Positions 1 to 9,636 of a DNA stretch of 64,000 bases are shown here, piece after piece. The first letter of the stretch is position 1. Each line of letters starts with the position of its first letter. The stretch spans positions 1,736,001 to 1,800,000 of the forward strand of contig NZ_CP128233.1 in the NCBI RefSeq assembly GCF_030344915.1. The letters are read 5' to 3'. The position numbers were made by a program, and so were the translations under genes. Below the pieces are notes generated by a model. That model had not been told where the DNA came from and ran no database searches. It saw nothing but the letters and a program-made list of their open reading frames with translations. This DNA comes from Neopusillimonas aromaticivorans. Lineage in GTDB: Bacteria; Pseudomonadota; Gammaproteobacteria; Burkholderiales; Burkholderiaceae_B.

Positions 1-1
1 G

Positions 2-127
2 GGGATTCGTGTCGGGACTGATCAGACCGGCGCTTTGCCACGTCCTGCACGTATTTCCTGGGTCAACGGTGTTGCCTCGCGTGTGCCGGCCATGCGCACC
101 ACCAATTTGGTCTACGAGCCAACCTGA
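2..127 (+). CDS. C-terminal end of an unidentified upstream gene (partial)
   Basis: An open frame runs in from the left edge and stops at the TGA at 125-127. It gives 41 residues with coding-like codon use, ending TTNLVYEPT. The start lies outside the window. I do not recognise the family from this fragment. The next gene starts 86 bases downstream on the same strand, so the two could be co-transcribed, but nothing here proves it. Confidence 0.5.
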   Translation, partial: GIRVGTDQTGALPRPARISWVNGVASRVPAMRTTNLVYEPT

Positions 128-213
128 CGTTCAAGGGCTGGCTCTTGCAAGCACCGCTATATCAGACGGGTCCTGATTAACCCGGTGTCATCTGTTCATC
201 AACGGAGAGTGAA

Positions 214-2162
214 GTGACAGATTTGCAAGTTTTGTTTCAGCCTGGAAAAATTGGTTCGTTGACGCTCAAGAATCGTATCGTCAAGTCGCCCCAGTCGACG
301 GCATTGTCGAATATGGACGGTACAGTCTCGCAACGCAGCATCAATCATTACAAGCGGCTTGCCGAAGGTGGCGCCGGCTTGATTCTGACCGAATACACCT
401 ATATTGATGAGGACGCGTCCAAGGCCATTCATTGCCAATTGGGTAATACGCGTCGCGAGCATGTGCCGGGGATGGGCTGGCTGGTTGATGAGGTTCACGC
501 GATGGGGGCCAAAATCGGCATGCAACTGGCGCATGGCGGTCGACAAAAGTTTTTGGGTACGGCACCGATCAAATCAGCATCAACGTCATCGTGGGACGAG
601 GTCGAAAACCAATATGGCGTAAAGCCTGTGCCCATGACCATTGCCGAGATCGAGCAGGTCATGGAAGATTTTGGCGATGCCGCCTTGCGCTGCTTCAATG
701 CGCGCTTTGATCTGGTCGAGGTACATGCGGGGCATGGCTATCTGATCACGAATTTCCTGTCGCCGTTCACCAATGATCGTACCGACGACTACGGTGGTTC
801 GTTTGAGAATCGTATTCGTCTTTTGATCGGTATTGTGCGCAACATTCGCAGCAAGATACCGGTGTCGATGCCATTGAGCATCCGCTTGTCGGTGGTTGAT
901 TACGAAGAAGGCGGTATCACCATTGATGAAACCGTCGAGTTGTGCCGCCGCCTTGAGGCCGAGGGGGTTGATGTCTTGCACTGTTCGGGTGGTCATCATG
1001 CCACCATGCAGTACGAGGTGAGTCCCTGGTATATGCCGCGTGCTCTGCATCGTTGGGGGTTCGAGCAAATCAGGCAGGCGGTGTCGATTCCTGTTATCGG
1101 TTCAGGCTCAATTGTTGCGCCAGAAGTAGCGGCGGATATTATCGCGTCGGGTGCTGCCGATTTCATCTCGTTGGGGCGCCCGTTACTGGCCGACCCCGAG
1201 TGGCCCAACAAAGCCCGAACCGGTCGTACATTCGAAATCGTGCCCTGTATTCGCTGCAATGATGGTTGCCTGCACCGTGGGCTGAATGTGGGCCGCAGCG
1301 CGGGCTGTACTGTGAACCCGTCCATGGGTGAAGAGTATCGTTACCCGGTTGAGCCGGCCGCCACATCCAAGCGTGTGGCAGTGGTCGGTGCGGGGCCTGC
1401 TGGTCTTAATGCGGCGAAGGTTCTGGCAGATCGCGGCCATCAGGTGACGCTATTCGAGGGCAAGGCCTTGGGCGGTCAATTGAATACGGCCGTACGTCAC
1501 GACATGAAGTTTGATTTGCGTGCTCTGCTGAGGCATTTGGTCCACGAAGTAGAGCGTCGCAGTGGTATTCAAGTGGTGAAACAGGCCGTGACGGCGGCAC
1601 AGTTGGCCAGTGGGGCGGTTTGATCTGGTCGTGGTCGCGTCGGGCCGCTCAGCCCGTCCGTTCGATGGTCCTGTCAATGGTCGTGCCCACGTTGTTCTGG
1701 CAGATCAGATCTCTGATCCGGCAGCTCTTGAAGGGCCCGTTGTTATTATCGGTGCGGGTATGAGCGGTTGTGATACAGCGCGGTATGGCTGCAGCGCACG
1801 GCTAAGCGTGACGTTACCGTGGTGGAAGCAGCGGCCAAGATTTTGCCGGGAAATTATGTTTTTACCGATGATATGGGTATGCCGGGCTTACTGGCGGAGC
1901 ATGAGGTCAAGGTCTTGACCGGAGCCCGGGCTCAGTCGATTACGGCGGAGGGGTTCATGTGATTGGGGAAGATGGCTCCTCGCAGGTTTTGACGGCCGGT
2001 ACGGTCGTGATTGCCTGTGGCTATGAGGCCAATTCGGGCCTGGTCGACGAACTGGCCTTGCAAGCACCGGCATTGCCGGTTGTGGCTGTCGGAACAGTCA
2101 ACCGGGATGGCCGTGTGATGGACGCCCTGCACGAGTCATTCTTCATTGCACGTTCGCTTTGA
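214..2162 (+). CDS. FMN/FAD/4Fe-4S NADH:flavin oxidoreductase (2,4-dienoyl-CoA reductase / dimethylamine dehydrogenase type)
   Basis: An N-terminal Old Yellow Enzyme-type TIM barrel (residues about 1-335, starting LFQPGKIGSLTLKNRIV) is followed by a cysteine cluster PCIRCNDGCLHRG...GC that would bind a 4Fe-4S centre. Then comes an FAD/NAD(P)-binding half beginning VAVVGAGPAGLNAAK. This order is that of dienoyl-CoA reductase, trimethylamine dehydrogenase and related ene-reductases; the substrate is unknown. The start is GTG with GGAGAG just upstream. Three frame breaks (near 1612, 1785 and 1955) interrupt the C-terminal half, yet each piece continues the family, including a second dinucleotide fold GAGMSGCDTA near 1755 and the end IACGYEANSG. 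I read these as consensus errors. A decaying gene is possible because the breaks are dense. Confidence 0.8.
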
Positions 2163-2259
2163 TCGGTAGTGTAGTGGTATGAAGTGATTCAGTTTGTCTT
2201 TTGACTATACCGGTCGTAGTGTTGATTTGACCTGCAAGTCTTTTTTGATCAGTATTCCC

Positions 2260-2285
2260 CGGGTGGCGTTGGCCACCCGTTTTTT
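2260..2285 (+). terminator. Rho-independent terminator
   Basis: An 8-bp perfect stem (CGGGTGGC / GCCACCCG) with a GTTG loop is followed directly by six T. It lies 98 bases behind the flavin oxidoreductase and just before the DTW gene, so it should end the upstream transcript. Confidence 0.8.
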
Positions 2286-2302
2286 GATTTCAGGAATCTC
2301 TT

Positions 2303-2914
2303 TTGTCACGCCCCGTTTGCCCGCGTTGTCAGCGTCCACAGCCCCTGTGTCTGTGCGCTTGCATTTCACCACGGCCTTCCCGCACACGGGTCGTGGTGCT
2401 GCAGCATACCCAAGAGGTGCGTCATGCTTTGAACACCGGGCGGCTGGCTGTTTTGGGGCTGCAGAACAGCGAGCTGCTGGTGGGCGAGTGTTTCCCTGAC
2501 CTTGATGCCATGATTACGGCCGCGCCGCGGGCCTGGTTGCTGTTCCCCGGACCGGAGGCGCAACCGCCGCAGCCGTTGCGGGGCATGAATGAGGTGGCTC
2601 AAGGGGCCGCATGTGAGACTCCCTTACTGATCGTTCCCGACGGTACCTGGCGCAAGGCCCGCAAAATCGTTCAGGCCAATCCGGTCTTGCATCACTTGCC
2701 ACGGGTGTGTCTGGATGGCGGCGAGCCCTCGCGGTACCGGGTCCGGAAAACGGCCGAGCCCAATGCCGTGGCGACCATCGAGGCGATTGTTCGCACCTTG
2801 TCCATTCTTGAACCCGACAACGATTTCAATGCTGTGCTGGCCCCGTTTGAACGGTTGATAGCGCAGCAAATCAGTGCGATGGGGCCTGAAATTTACCAGC
2901 GTCATCACGCGTGA
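2303..2914 (+). CDS. tapT: DTW-domain tRNA-uridine aminocarboxypropyltransferase (TapT/YfiP family)
   Basis: The 203-residue protein opens with a cysteine-rich zinc-site pattern CPRCQRPQPLCLCAC and carries the family signature as PDGTWRKARK, the DTW motif in its common D-G-T-W form. The family transfers the 3-amino-3-carboxypropyl group of S-adenosylmethionine to U47 of tRNA (acp3U). The length and both motifs fit. The start is TTG at 2303, preceded by an AGGAA-like site; no ATG gives the N-terminal cysteines. The gene is intact in one frame. It sits right after a terminator, so it has its own promoter. Its last ten bases overlap the antisense stop of a regulator remnant. Confidence 0.85.
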   Translation: MSRPVCPRCQRPQPLCLCACISPRPSRTRVVVLQHTQEVRHALNTGRLAVLGLQNSELLVGECFPDLDAMITAAPRAWLLFPGPEAQPPQPLRGMNEVAQGAACETPLLIVPDGTWRKARKIVQANPVLHHLPRVCLDGGEPSRYRVRKTAEPNAVATIEAIVRTLSILEPDNDFNAVLAPFERLIAQQISAMGPEIYQRHHA

Positions 2915-3006
2915 CGACGCTTTTTCCACAATGTCGTGCGTGAAATGCCCAGGCGTTTGGCCGCCTCGTTCATGACGGAAGAATCTGGATCAGATGAGTC
3001 CGCGTC
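2905..3006 (-). pseudogene. Remnant of a sigma-54-type activator: only the C-terminal Fis-like HTH is left
   Basis: On the minus strand 33 codons encode VMNEAAKRLGISRTTLWKKR near the end, then HA and TGA. This is the terminal Fis-type helix-turn-helix of NtrC/PrpR-like activators. An in-frame TAA (3007-3009) lies directly upstream, and no AAA+ or receiver domain follows in any frame. The gene is therefore cut to its last DNA-binding helix pair. The cut coincides with the left edge of the ATPase/nuclease pair, which suggests an insertion-deletion event there. Because a single homopolymer error cannot remove hundreds of residues, this one is a genuine remnant. Confidence 0.75.
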
Positions 3007-3178
3007 TTATTGCAAAGATGTGACTCTTTTTGATGAAGGCTCCACTTGAAAATGAGGGTGACCTGCCTTGGATCAAGAAAAACTGTGTTAGATTCGTCGA
3101 GCATTTCAATTGGTAACTTCATGCCGCCGCATCAGCCACCGCGTTTTGTGCTGGTAGATGACCCTAAGGAATCACATT

Positions 3179-4231
3179 ATGTTGAAGCGACTGAAAGCAA
3201 AGAATCTGACAGTGTTTCCCAAAGCCGAGCTAAGCTTCGCACCGGGGCTTAATGTGATCGTCGGTGAGAACGGCTGCGGCAAGTCGCACCTGCTCAAGGT
3301 GGCTTACTCGGTGATGGCGGCCAGCGCAGAAGAGGGCAGGAAGCCCACAGCAGGTGAGCCCACGAAAACCACTCTGCAAAAAGCGCTGGCTGACAAGTTA
3401 GTCAATGTCATGCGGCCCGAATCCCTCGGCCGACTGGCGCGCCGCAAGCAGGGCCGGGAACGCTGCGAAATCAGCCTGGAGTTTTCTGAAAACCCGTTGG
3501 ATTGTGCCTTCAGCTTTGCGACATCCAGCACCTCGGAAGTCAAGCTCGATACTGTGCCGAAAGCATGGCAGGCCGAAGCACCTGTCTTCTTCCCCACGCG
3601 CGAGTTATTAAGCATCTACCCCAACTTCGTAGCGATCTACGAGAACCATTACCTGGAATTCGAGGAAACTTATCGGGATACCTGCGTGTTGCTGGGTGCC
3701 TTGGCCTTGAAAGGCCCACGAGCAGCCCAGGCGGCGGCCATACTCAAACCTCTTGAAGATGCGATGGGCGGCAAGGTCGTGCTGGACCAAAACGGACGCT
3801 TCTATCTTCAGATCCCGGGCCAGGGGAATATGGAAATTCCCCTGGTGGCTGAAGGCTTGCGCAAATTGGCCATGGTCGCCCGGTTGATCAGCACGGGGTC
3901 CCTGCTCGATAAAGGCAGCCTGTTCTGGGACGAACCCGAAACCAACCTTAATCCTAAGCTCATCCGCCTTGTGGCCAAGGTTATCTACCTGCTTTGCCAG
4001 CAAGGTATCCAGGTATTTGTGGCCACTCACTCGCTGTTTCTCTTGCGGGAGCTTGAAATCCTCTCTTCAGAGCAAGCGTTTTCCAAGGTCGAGCACCGCT
4101 ACTTTGCGCTGAGGCCAACCGATTCTGGCGTTGAGGTCGAGCAGGGTGATGCGCTAGACGATTTGCAGACCCTGGTGCTGCTTGACGAAGAGTTGGCTCA
4201 GTCTGACCGTTTCCTGGAGAGCGGGGCATGA
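3179..4231 (+). CDS. AAA/ABC-type ATPase (AAA_15/AAA_21-like), first gene of a candidate defence pair
   Basis: The 350-residue protein has a Walker A motif GENGCGKS at 29-36, an ABC-signature-like AEGLRKLA near 225, Walker B LFWDEPETNLNP with D251/E252, and an H-loop ATHSLFLLRE (H284). This is the compact SMC/OLD-like ATPase layout without a long coiled coil and without a Toprim domain. The start at 3179 has AAGGAA eight bases upstream, which I prefer over the ATG at 3158. It overlaps the next gene by ATGA, so the two are translated together. Such ATPases commonly power nuclease effectors in phage-defence operons; that role is inferred from the pairing and the scarred insertion site. It is intact in one frame. 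Confidence 0.85.
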   Translation: MLKRLKAKNLTVFPKAELSFAPGLNVIVGENGCGKSHLLKVAYSVMAASAEEGRKPTAGEPTKTTLQKALADKLVNVMRPESLGRLARRKQGRERCEISLEFSENPLDCAFSFATSSTSEVKLDTVPKAWQAEAPVFFPTRELLSIYPNFVAIYENHYLEFEETYRDTCVLLGALALKGPRAAQAAAILKPLEDAMGGKVVLDQNGRFYLQIPGQGNMEIPLVAEGLRKLAMVARLISTGSLLDKGSLFWDEPETNLNPKLIRLVAKVIYLLCQQGIQVFVATHSLFLLRELEILSSEQAFSKVEHRYFALRPTDSGVEVEQGDALDDLQTLVLLDEELAQSDRFLESGA

Positions 4232-4740
4232 CCATTTCGCTGACTGAGGGGCGGCTGACGTTCGGGTTCCCCGCTGACGATATTGCGACTCAGTATGATG
4301 AATGGTCGTTCTACCGCAATCAGTTCAACAGCTGTTTTGGCGGTACCAAGGCGGTTGACTTTGTCTATGTCGACGCCAGAGCCTTGTGGTTGATCGAAGT
4401 GAAAGACTACCGGAGACATGCCCGAACCAAAATCCAGGATCTTGGCGAGGAGATCGCCCATAAAGTGCGCGACACGATGGCTGGCTTGTTGGCAGCCCGA
4501 GCCAATGCGAACGACGCAGATGAGAAATGGGTGGCAAGAAAAGCCACAGCTAAGCATCTCATTCGTGTGGTGCTGCATCTGGAGCAACCCGTCAAGCGGT
4601 CAAAGCTCTTTCCACAGGTTGTGGATTCAACGAAGCTGCAATTGAAATTGCGGCAGCTGCTCAAACCGGTGGATGCGCACCCGCGAGTGGTCAATCGGTC
4701 CAGTATGCCCCACGATATGCGCTGGACTGTAACCGGATAA
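4228..4740 (+). CDS. PD-(D/E)xK nuclease-like protein, partner of the ATPase
   Basis: This 170-residue protein matches no family I can name. Near the N-terminus it shows AVDFVYVD (D44) followed by LWLIEVKDYR (E57, K59). The D-x(n)-E-x-K spacing at the end of predicted beta strands is the core of the restriction-endonuclease-like fold. An upstream acidic residue (E25 in DEWSFYRNQF) could complete the site. The ATG overlaps the ATPase stop by four bases. No membrane segment or signal peptide is visible. I infer an ATPase-gated nuclease. The alternative is a non-catalytic DNA-binding partner. Confidence 0.65.
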   Translation: MTISLTEGRLTFGFPADDIATQYDEWSFYRNQFNSCFGGTKAVDFVYVDARALWLIEVKDYRRHARTKIQDLGEEIAHKVRDTMAGLLAARANANDADEKWVARKATAKHLIRVVLHLEQPVKRSKLFPQVVDSTKLQLKLRQLLKPVDAHPRVVNRSSMPHDMRWTVTG

Positions 4741-4781
4741 TGTCATAAGTTTGAAACCCTGGCGCGATTGCCCCCAAGGGA

Positions 4782-4854
4782 GTTGTCCCACGGGCTGTGG
4801 GACAACTTAAAGCAGCGGGTTGAAGAAGGCAGAATTGCCGCAAAACTTCTTCAA
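4782..4854. repeat. Two inverted repeats behind the ATPase/nuclease pair
   Basis: GTTGTCCCAC (4782-4791) pairs perfectly with GTGGGACAAC (4797-4806) across a 5-base loop. Fourteen bases on, TTGAAGAAG (4820-4828) pairs with CTTCTTCAA (4846-4854). Neither is followed by a strong T-run on the plus strand. They fill the gap between the convergent nuclease and ssb genes and may act as a bidirectional terminator or mark the right edge of an inserted segment. Confidence 0.6.
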
Positions 4855-4865
4855 AAACCTATGGG

Positions 4866-5354
4866 TCAGAACGGGATGTCGTCGTCCATGTCGGCCAGGT
4901 TGGCGGCCGGTGCGGCCTGTGGCGCGGCCGGACGCGGCTGGCTGGGGCGTTGCTGGCGGGGTGCAGGGGCGTCCTGGCCGAAGTCAGCGCCGCCGCCCAT
5001 GTCCATGCCGCCACCATCACGGCCACCCAGCATTTGCATTTGTTCGGCAACGATTTCGGTGCTGTAGCGGTCTGCGCCGGTGTCTTTGTCTTGGTATTTG
5101 CGGGTTTTGATACGACCCTCGACATAAACCGAACGCCCTTTTTTCAGGTATTCGCCGGCGATTTCAGCCAGGCGGTTGTAGAACACCACGCGGTGCCATT
5201 CGGTTTCTTCGCGTTTTTCGCCGCTGTTGCGGTCTTTCCATTGCGATGTGGTGGCGATGGACACATTGCAGATGGCCACGCCGTCGGGGCTGTACCGCAC
5301 TTCGGGGTCACGCCCCAGGTTGCCCACCAGAATCACTTTGTTAACTGAAGCCAT
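4866..5354 (-). CDS. ssb: Single-stranded DNA-binding protein
   Basis: The 162-residue protein starts MASVNKVILVGNLGRDPEVR and has the OB-fold segment REETEWHRVVFYNRLAEIAG. Residues about 112-155 form a Gly/Pro/Gln-rich disordered tail, ending in the acidic tip DMDDDIPF that binds partner repair and replication proteins. The length and tip are canonical for bacterial SSB. The order ssb, MFS transporter, divergent uvrA resembles the ssb-uvrA neighbourhood of many proteobacteria. Confidence 0.97.
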   Translation of the reverse strand: MASVNKVILVGNLGRDPEVRYSPDGVAICNVSIATTSQWKDRNSGEKREETEWHRVVFYNRLAEIAGEYLKKGRSVYVEGRIKTRKYQDKDTGADRYSTEIVAEQMQMLGGRDGGGMDMGGGADFGQDAPAPRQQRPSQPRPAAPQAAPAANLADMDDDIPF

Positions 5355-5469
5355 TTAGTTTCCCCAAATCAATAAATTCACAATGCCATTATCGTTGATG
5401 CGACGCCAACGAAACAGCGTAATACGTAGTCGTCCGGGTGCATATCTTTGTCATACCGGAATCTGCAAA

Positions 5470-5490
5470 GCGGCCCCGCAACGGGGCCGC
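5470..5490 (-). terminator. GC-rich hairpin between the MFS gene and ssb
   Basis: GCGGCCCCG (5470-5478) and CGGGGCCGC (5482-5490) form a perfect 9-bp stem with a 3-base loop. On the minus strand it follows the MFS stop and is followed by TTTGC, so it could act as a weak terminator that separates the MFS and ssb transcripts. Confidence 0.5.
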
Positions 5491-5504
5491 GCCCGCACGA
5501 AAAG

Positions 5505-6710
5505 TCAGTTGCCGTTACGGAAACCGCGGGTGGTCAGGAACCAGACGAAGGCCAGCACGGCACACACCAGAAATACATGCGAGGTGTTGCCCGCAGCGGA
5601 CAACACGCCGCCCAGCGAGGCCCCGGCAAAGACCCCCAGCGATTGGGTTGTATTGTAAAAGCCCAGCGCCAGCCCCTTGAATTCGGGGGCGCTACGCGTG
5701 ATACCAGCGACGGTTGCAAGGCTTCCAGTATGTTGAAGGCGATGAAGAAGCCAATCAGCAAGATCACCATCGAGACAAACTGCTGGCTGGCCCAAGGCAG
5801 GAAGGCCAGTACCACCACCAGTGCGGCGACGGCCACCTCAAGCGCCACCTTGTGCGCGCGTCGGGTTTCGGTATAGAACACGGCCGGCACCATCAGTACA
5901 AACGACAGCAGGATGACCGGCAGATAGACTTCCCAGAGCCGCGAGGCATCGTACCCCCAGCCTTGCCAGAATGCCGGGCACCACCACGAACATCGCCATC
6001 AAGATGAAGTGCAGGCAGAACACCCCGAAATTCAGACGCAGCAGGTCGGCATGACCCAGCACATCAGAGGCCTTGGCCTGGACGATGGGTTGCATGGCCT
6101 GAGGGGCGGCCGGTACGCCAAAAGCAGCGATCAGCAGACAAATGAAGCCCAGCAGGCTGATGGCCCAGAACAGGCCCGACAGGCCGAATTCGCCCACCAG
6201 AACGGGTGACAGAACCAGCGATACCGCAAATGAAAGGCCAATGGAGCCGCCCACCATCGCCATGGCGCGCGTACGTACTTCCGGTCGGGTGGCATCGGCG
6301 ACCCAGGCCGTAATGGCCGCCGAAATGGCACCCAGGCCTTGCAGCACACGGCCGGCAATGATCCAGTTGATGTCAGACGCCAGCGCGCACATGATGCCAC
6401 CCGCCACAAACAGCACCATGCCTGCCACAATAACGGGACGCCGCCCGAACCGGTCGGATGCCATGCCCAGCGGGATCTGCAGAACGGCCTGAGTCAGCCC
6501 GTAGGCCCCCAGAGCCAGCCCGACCTTGGCGGCATCGTTTCCGCCGGGAATCGACAAGGCGGCCACCGCAAAAACCGGGGTCAACAAGAACAGCCCCAGC
6601 ATGCGCGAGGCAAATAACAACGCCAGCATGATGCTGGCTTTACGTTCGGTGGCGGTCAGTTTCAGCCTGACCCGCGGCGGTTTGGCCGCAGCAGCACCAG
6701 TGTTAGCCAT
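5505..6710 (-). CDS. Major facilitator superfamily transporter (frame-broken)
   Basis: About 400 residues of a 12-TM MFS protein are encoded in three consecutive frames. The first runs from 6710 to about 5970 and includes the loop 2-3 motif GMASDRFGRRPVIVAG. The next continues from about 5960 to 5735 with LLIGFFIAFNILEALQPSLV, and the last ends RGFRNGN. The pieces join without loss of family features, so I treat the two breaks as consensus errors. The substrate is unknown; MFS genes at this position beside uvrA are often annotated as drug or sugar efflux proteins. It is divergent from uvrA with 67 bases between the starts and no recognisable LexA box. Confidence 0.8.
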
Positions 6711-6777
6711 AAATACTCATTTAATAAAGACGGGCACAGCGCGTTATAGTAGCAAGTTAGCCTTAGCAATAGCTTGA

Positions 6778-9631
6778 ATGGACCAGATGGACGCAATTCG
6801 CATCCGGGGCGCCCGAACGCACAACCTTAAAAACATTTCTGTCGACCTGCCCAGGCACCAGCTCGTTGTGGTAACCGGGTTGTCAGGTTCGGGGAAATCG
6901 TCACTGGCGTTCGATACGCTGTACGCTGAAGGCCAGCGTCGCTACGTTGAAAGCCTGTCGGCCTACGCACGCCAGTTTCTGCAACTGATGGACAAACCCG
7001 ACGTTGACCTGATCGAAGGGTTGTCGCCGGCCATTTCCATCGAGCAGAAGTCAGCCGGGCATAACCCGCGTTCCACCGTGGGCACCATTACAGAAATTCA
7101 CGATTATCTACGCCTATTGTACGCGCGCGTGGGCACTCCCTATTGTCCGGAGCATGGTCTACCCTTGCAGGCGCAGAGCGTCAGCCAGATGGTGGACAAG
7201 GTCATGGCCTGGGCACCCGACACGCGGCTGGCGATTCTGGCCCCGTTGGCGCGGGCCCGCAAAGGCAGCTTCGAGGACGAGTGCGTCAGTTTGCAGGCCC
7301 AGGGGTTTGTGCGGCTTCGTGTTGACGGGGAAATGGTCGAAATCGACCGCCTTGGTCCCTTGAAAAAGACTGAAAAACACAGTGTTGATGTGGTGATCGA
7401 CCGGGTCAAGATCAAGCCGGAAAGCCGGCAGCGCCTGGCTGAAAGCTTTGAAACGGCGCTGAACCTGTCCGATGGCCGGGTGATTGCACTGAATATGGAT
7501 ACGGCCGAAGAGGCGGCGTTTTCAAGTCGCTACGCGTGTCCGGTATGCCAGCACAGCCTGACCGAACTCGAGCCGCGCCTGTTCAGCTTCAACAACCCGG
7601 TAGGGGCCTGTCCGGCCTGCGACGGCCTGGGGCATGTTGATTTCTTTGACCCCAAGCGGGTGGTGGCATTTCCTGAACTGAGCCTTGCGGCGGGGGCCAT
7701 TGCGGGCTGGGACAGGCGCAATGCCTTCACCCATGCGCTGCTGGCCAGCCTGGCCGCCCATTACCAGTTCGATATTGACTCGCCCTTTGAAACACTGGAC
7801 GAGCGTTTGCAGCAGATTGTGCTGTACGGTTCGGCCGATGAGGAAATCAGCTTTTTCTATATCAACGAGAAGGGTCGCAGCAGCGTCAAAAAACACCCCT
7901 TCGAAGGGGTGATTCCCAATCTGGAACGACGTTGGCGAGAAACCGATTCCAGCGCGGTGCGCGAAGAACTGGGCAAATATCGCCATACGCGCACGTGCCC
8001 GTCCTGTCTGGGCTCGCGCTTGCGCCCCGAGGCCCGTAATGTACTGATTGGCCACGAGCCGGGCGAACACGAACGCCGGGGCCGGGCGATTTTCGAGGTT
8101 GAGGCCTTGTCGCTGGCTGACTGTCTGGCCTGGTTTCAGGCGCTCGAACTGACCGGGGCCAAGAAAGAAATTGCTGACCGGATCGTGCGTGAAATCGAGG
8201 CACGGCTGCAGTTCCTGAACAATGTCGGGCTCAACTACCTGTCGCTTGACCGGCGCGCTGACACCATTTCGGGCGGCGAGGCCCAGCGTATACGCCTGGC
8301 CAGCCAGATTGGTTCTGGCTTGACGGGGGTCATGTACGTGCTCGATGAGCCCTCCATTGGCCTGCATCAGCGCGATAACGACCGTCTTATTCAAACGCTG
8401 CAGCATTTGCGAGATCTGGGCAACAGCGTGATTGTGGTCGAACATGACGAAGACATGATCCGGGCCGCCGATTATGTGCTCGATATGGGGCCGGGCGCGG
8501 GCGAGCACGGGGGCCAGATTGTGGCCCAGGGCGAGCCGGCCGCCTTGATGAACAACCCGGAGTCGTTGACCGGCCGTTACCTGAGTGGTGCGCAAGCCAT
8601 CGAAATTCCACGGCGGCGTGCGGTTGACGATGACACACCCTGGCTGAAGGTGCTTGGGTGTACCGGCAATAACCTCAAGTCAGTGGATCTGGCGTTGCCG
8701 GCCGGCCGACTGGTGTGTATTACCGGTGTGTCCGGTTCGGGTAAATCGACCCTGATCAACGATACCCTGGCAACGGCTTTGGCGCGTGATTTGCACCGGG
8801 CCCAGACCGAACCGGCACCGTATGACCGTATCGAAGGCCTTGAGCACTTCGACAAGATCATCAATGTGGATCAAAGCCCGATCGGGCGTACGCCCCGCAG
8901 TAATCCGGCCACGTACACGGGCATGTTTACCGGCATCCGCGAGCTGTTCGCCGGCGTGCCCGAGGCGCGTACCCGGGGTATGACCCCGGTCGCTTCTCGT
9001 TCAATGTGAAGGGCGGGCGCTGCGAAGCGTGCCAGGGCGATGGCGTCGTCAAGGTCGAAATGCACTTTTTGCCCGATATGTATGTGCCCTGTGATGTGTG
9101 CCATGGCCACCGCTACAACCGTGAAACCCTGGATATCCGTTATCGCGGACGCAATGTCAGCGAAGTACTCAACTTGACGGTGGAGCAGGCGCTGGAGTAT
9201 TTCGAGGCGGTACCGGCGATTGCCCGCAAGCTGCACACGCTTATAGACGTGGGCTTGTCGTATATTCGGCTGGGTCAGAGCGCGACCACGTTGTCCGGCG
9301 GCGAGGCCCAGCGCGTCAAGCTGTCGCTTGAACTGTCCAAGCGCAGTACCGGCAAGACACTGTACATTCTTGATGAACCAACCACAGGCCTGCATTTTCA
9401 TGATATTGCCTTGCTGCTCAAGGTCTTGCAGCAACTGGTCGATGCCGGCAACACGGTCGTGGTGATCGAGCACAATCTGGATGTCATCAAGACGGCTGAC
9501 TGGTTGATCGACATGGGCCCCGAGGGGGCAATGGGGGTGGGCAAATCGTTGCCCAAGGGCCGCCTGAAGTCATTGCCGCACACCCGGGTAGCCATACGGG
9601 TCGTTATCTGGCCCCTCTGCTGAAGCGGTGA
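6778..9631 (+). CDS. uvrA: UvrABC excinuclease subunit A
   Basis: Two ABC ATPase halves are visible: Walker A GLSGSGKSS (34-42) and GVSGSGKST, signatures ISGGEAQRIRLASQIG and LSGGEAQRVKLSLELS, and the second Walker B LYILDEPTTGLHFHD. Zinc-finger cysteines are present in both halves (CPVC...CPAC and CEAC...CDVC). UvrA scans DNA with UvrB and starts nucleotide excision repair. The expected length of about 951 residues is reached only after adding one base near 8976 (restoring RGYDPGRFSFN) and one in the G5 run at 9524-9528 (restoring GPEGGNGGGQIVAQG). Both breaks are therefore consensus errors. Its TGA overlaps a GTG that opens the SET gene frame. Confidence 0.97.
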
Positions 9632-9636
9632 GCGTC

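Noticed and set aside
214..2162. Decayed flavin oxidoreductase pseudogene
   Set aside because: Despite three breaks, every segment keeps family motifs and the same type of break occurs in essential genes such as uvrA; errors are the simpler explanation, though not proven here.
7522..8595. A 357-codon open frame antisense to uvrA
   Set aside because: It lies wholly inside uvrA, has no recognisable domain, and its composition (Gln/Arg/His rich) is that of a shadow frame in GC-rich DNA.
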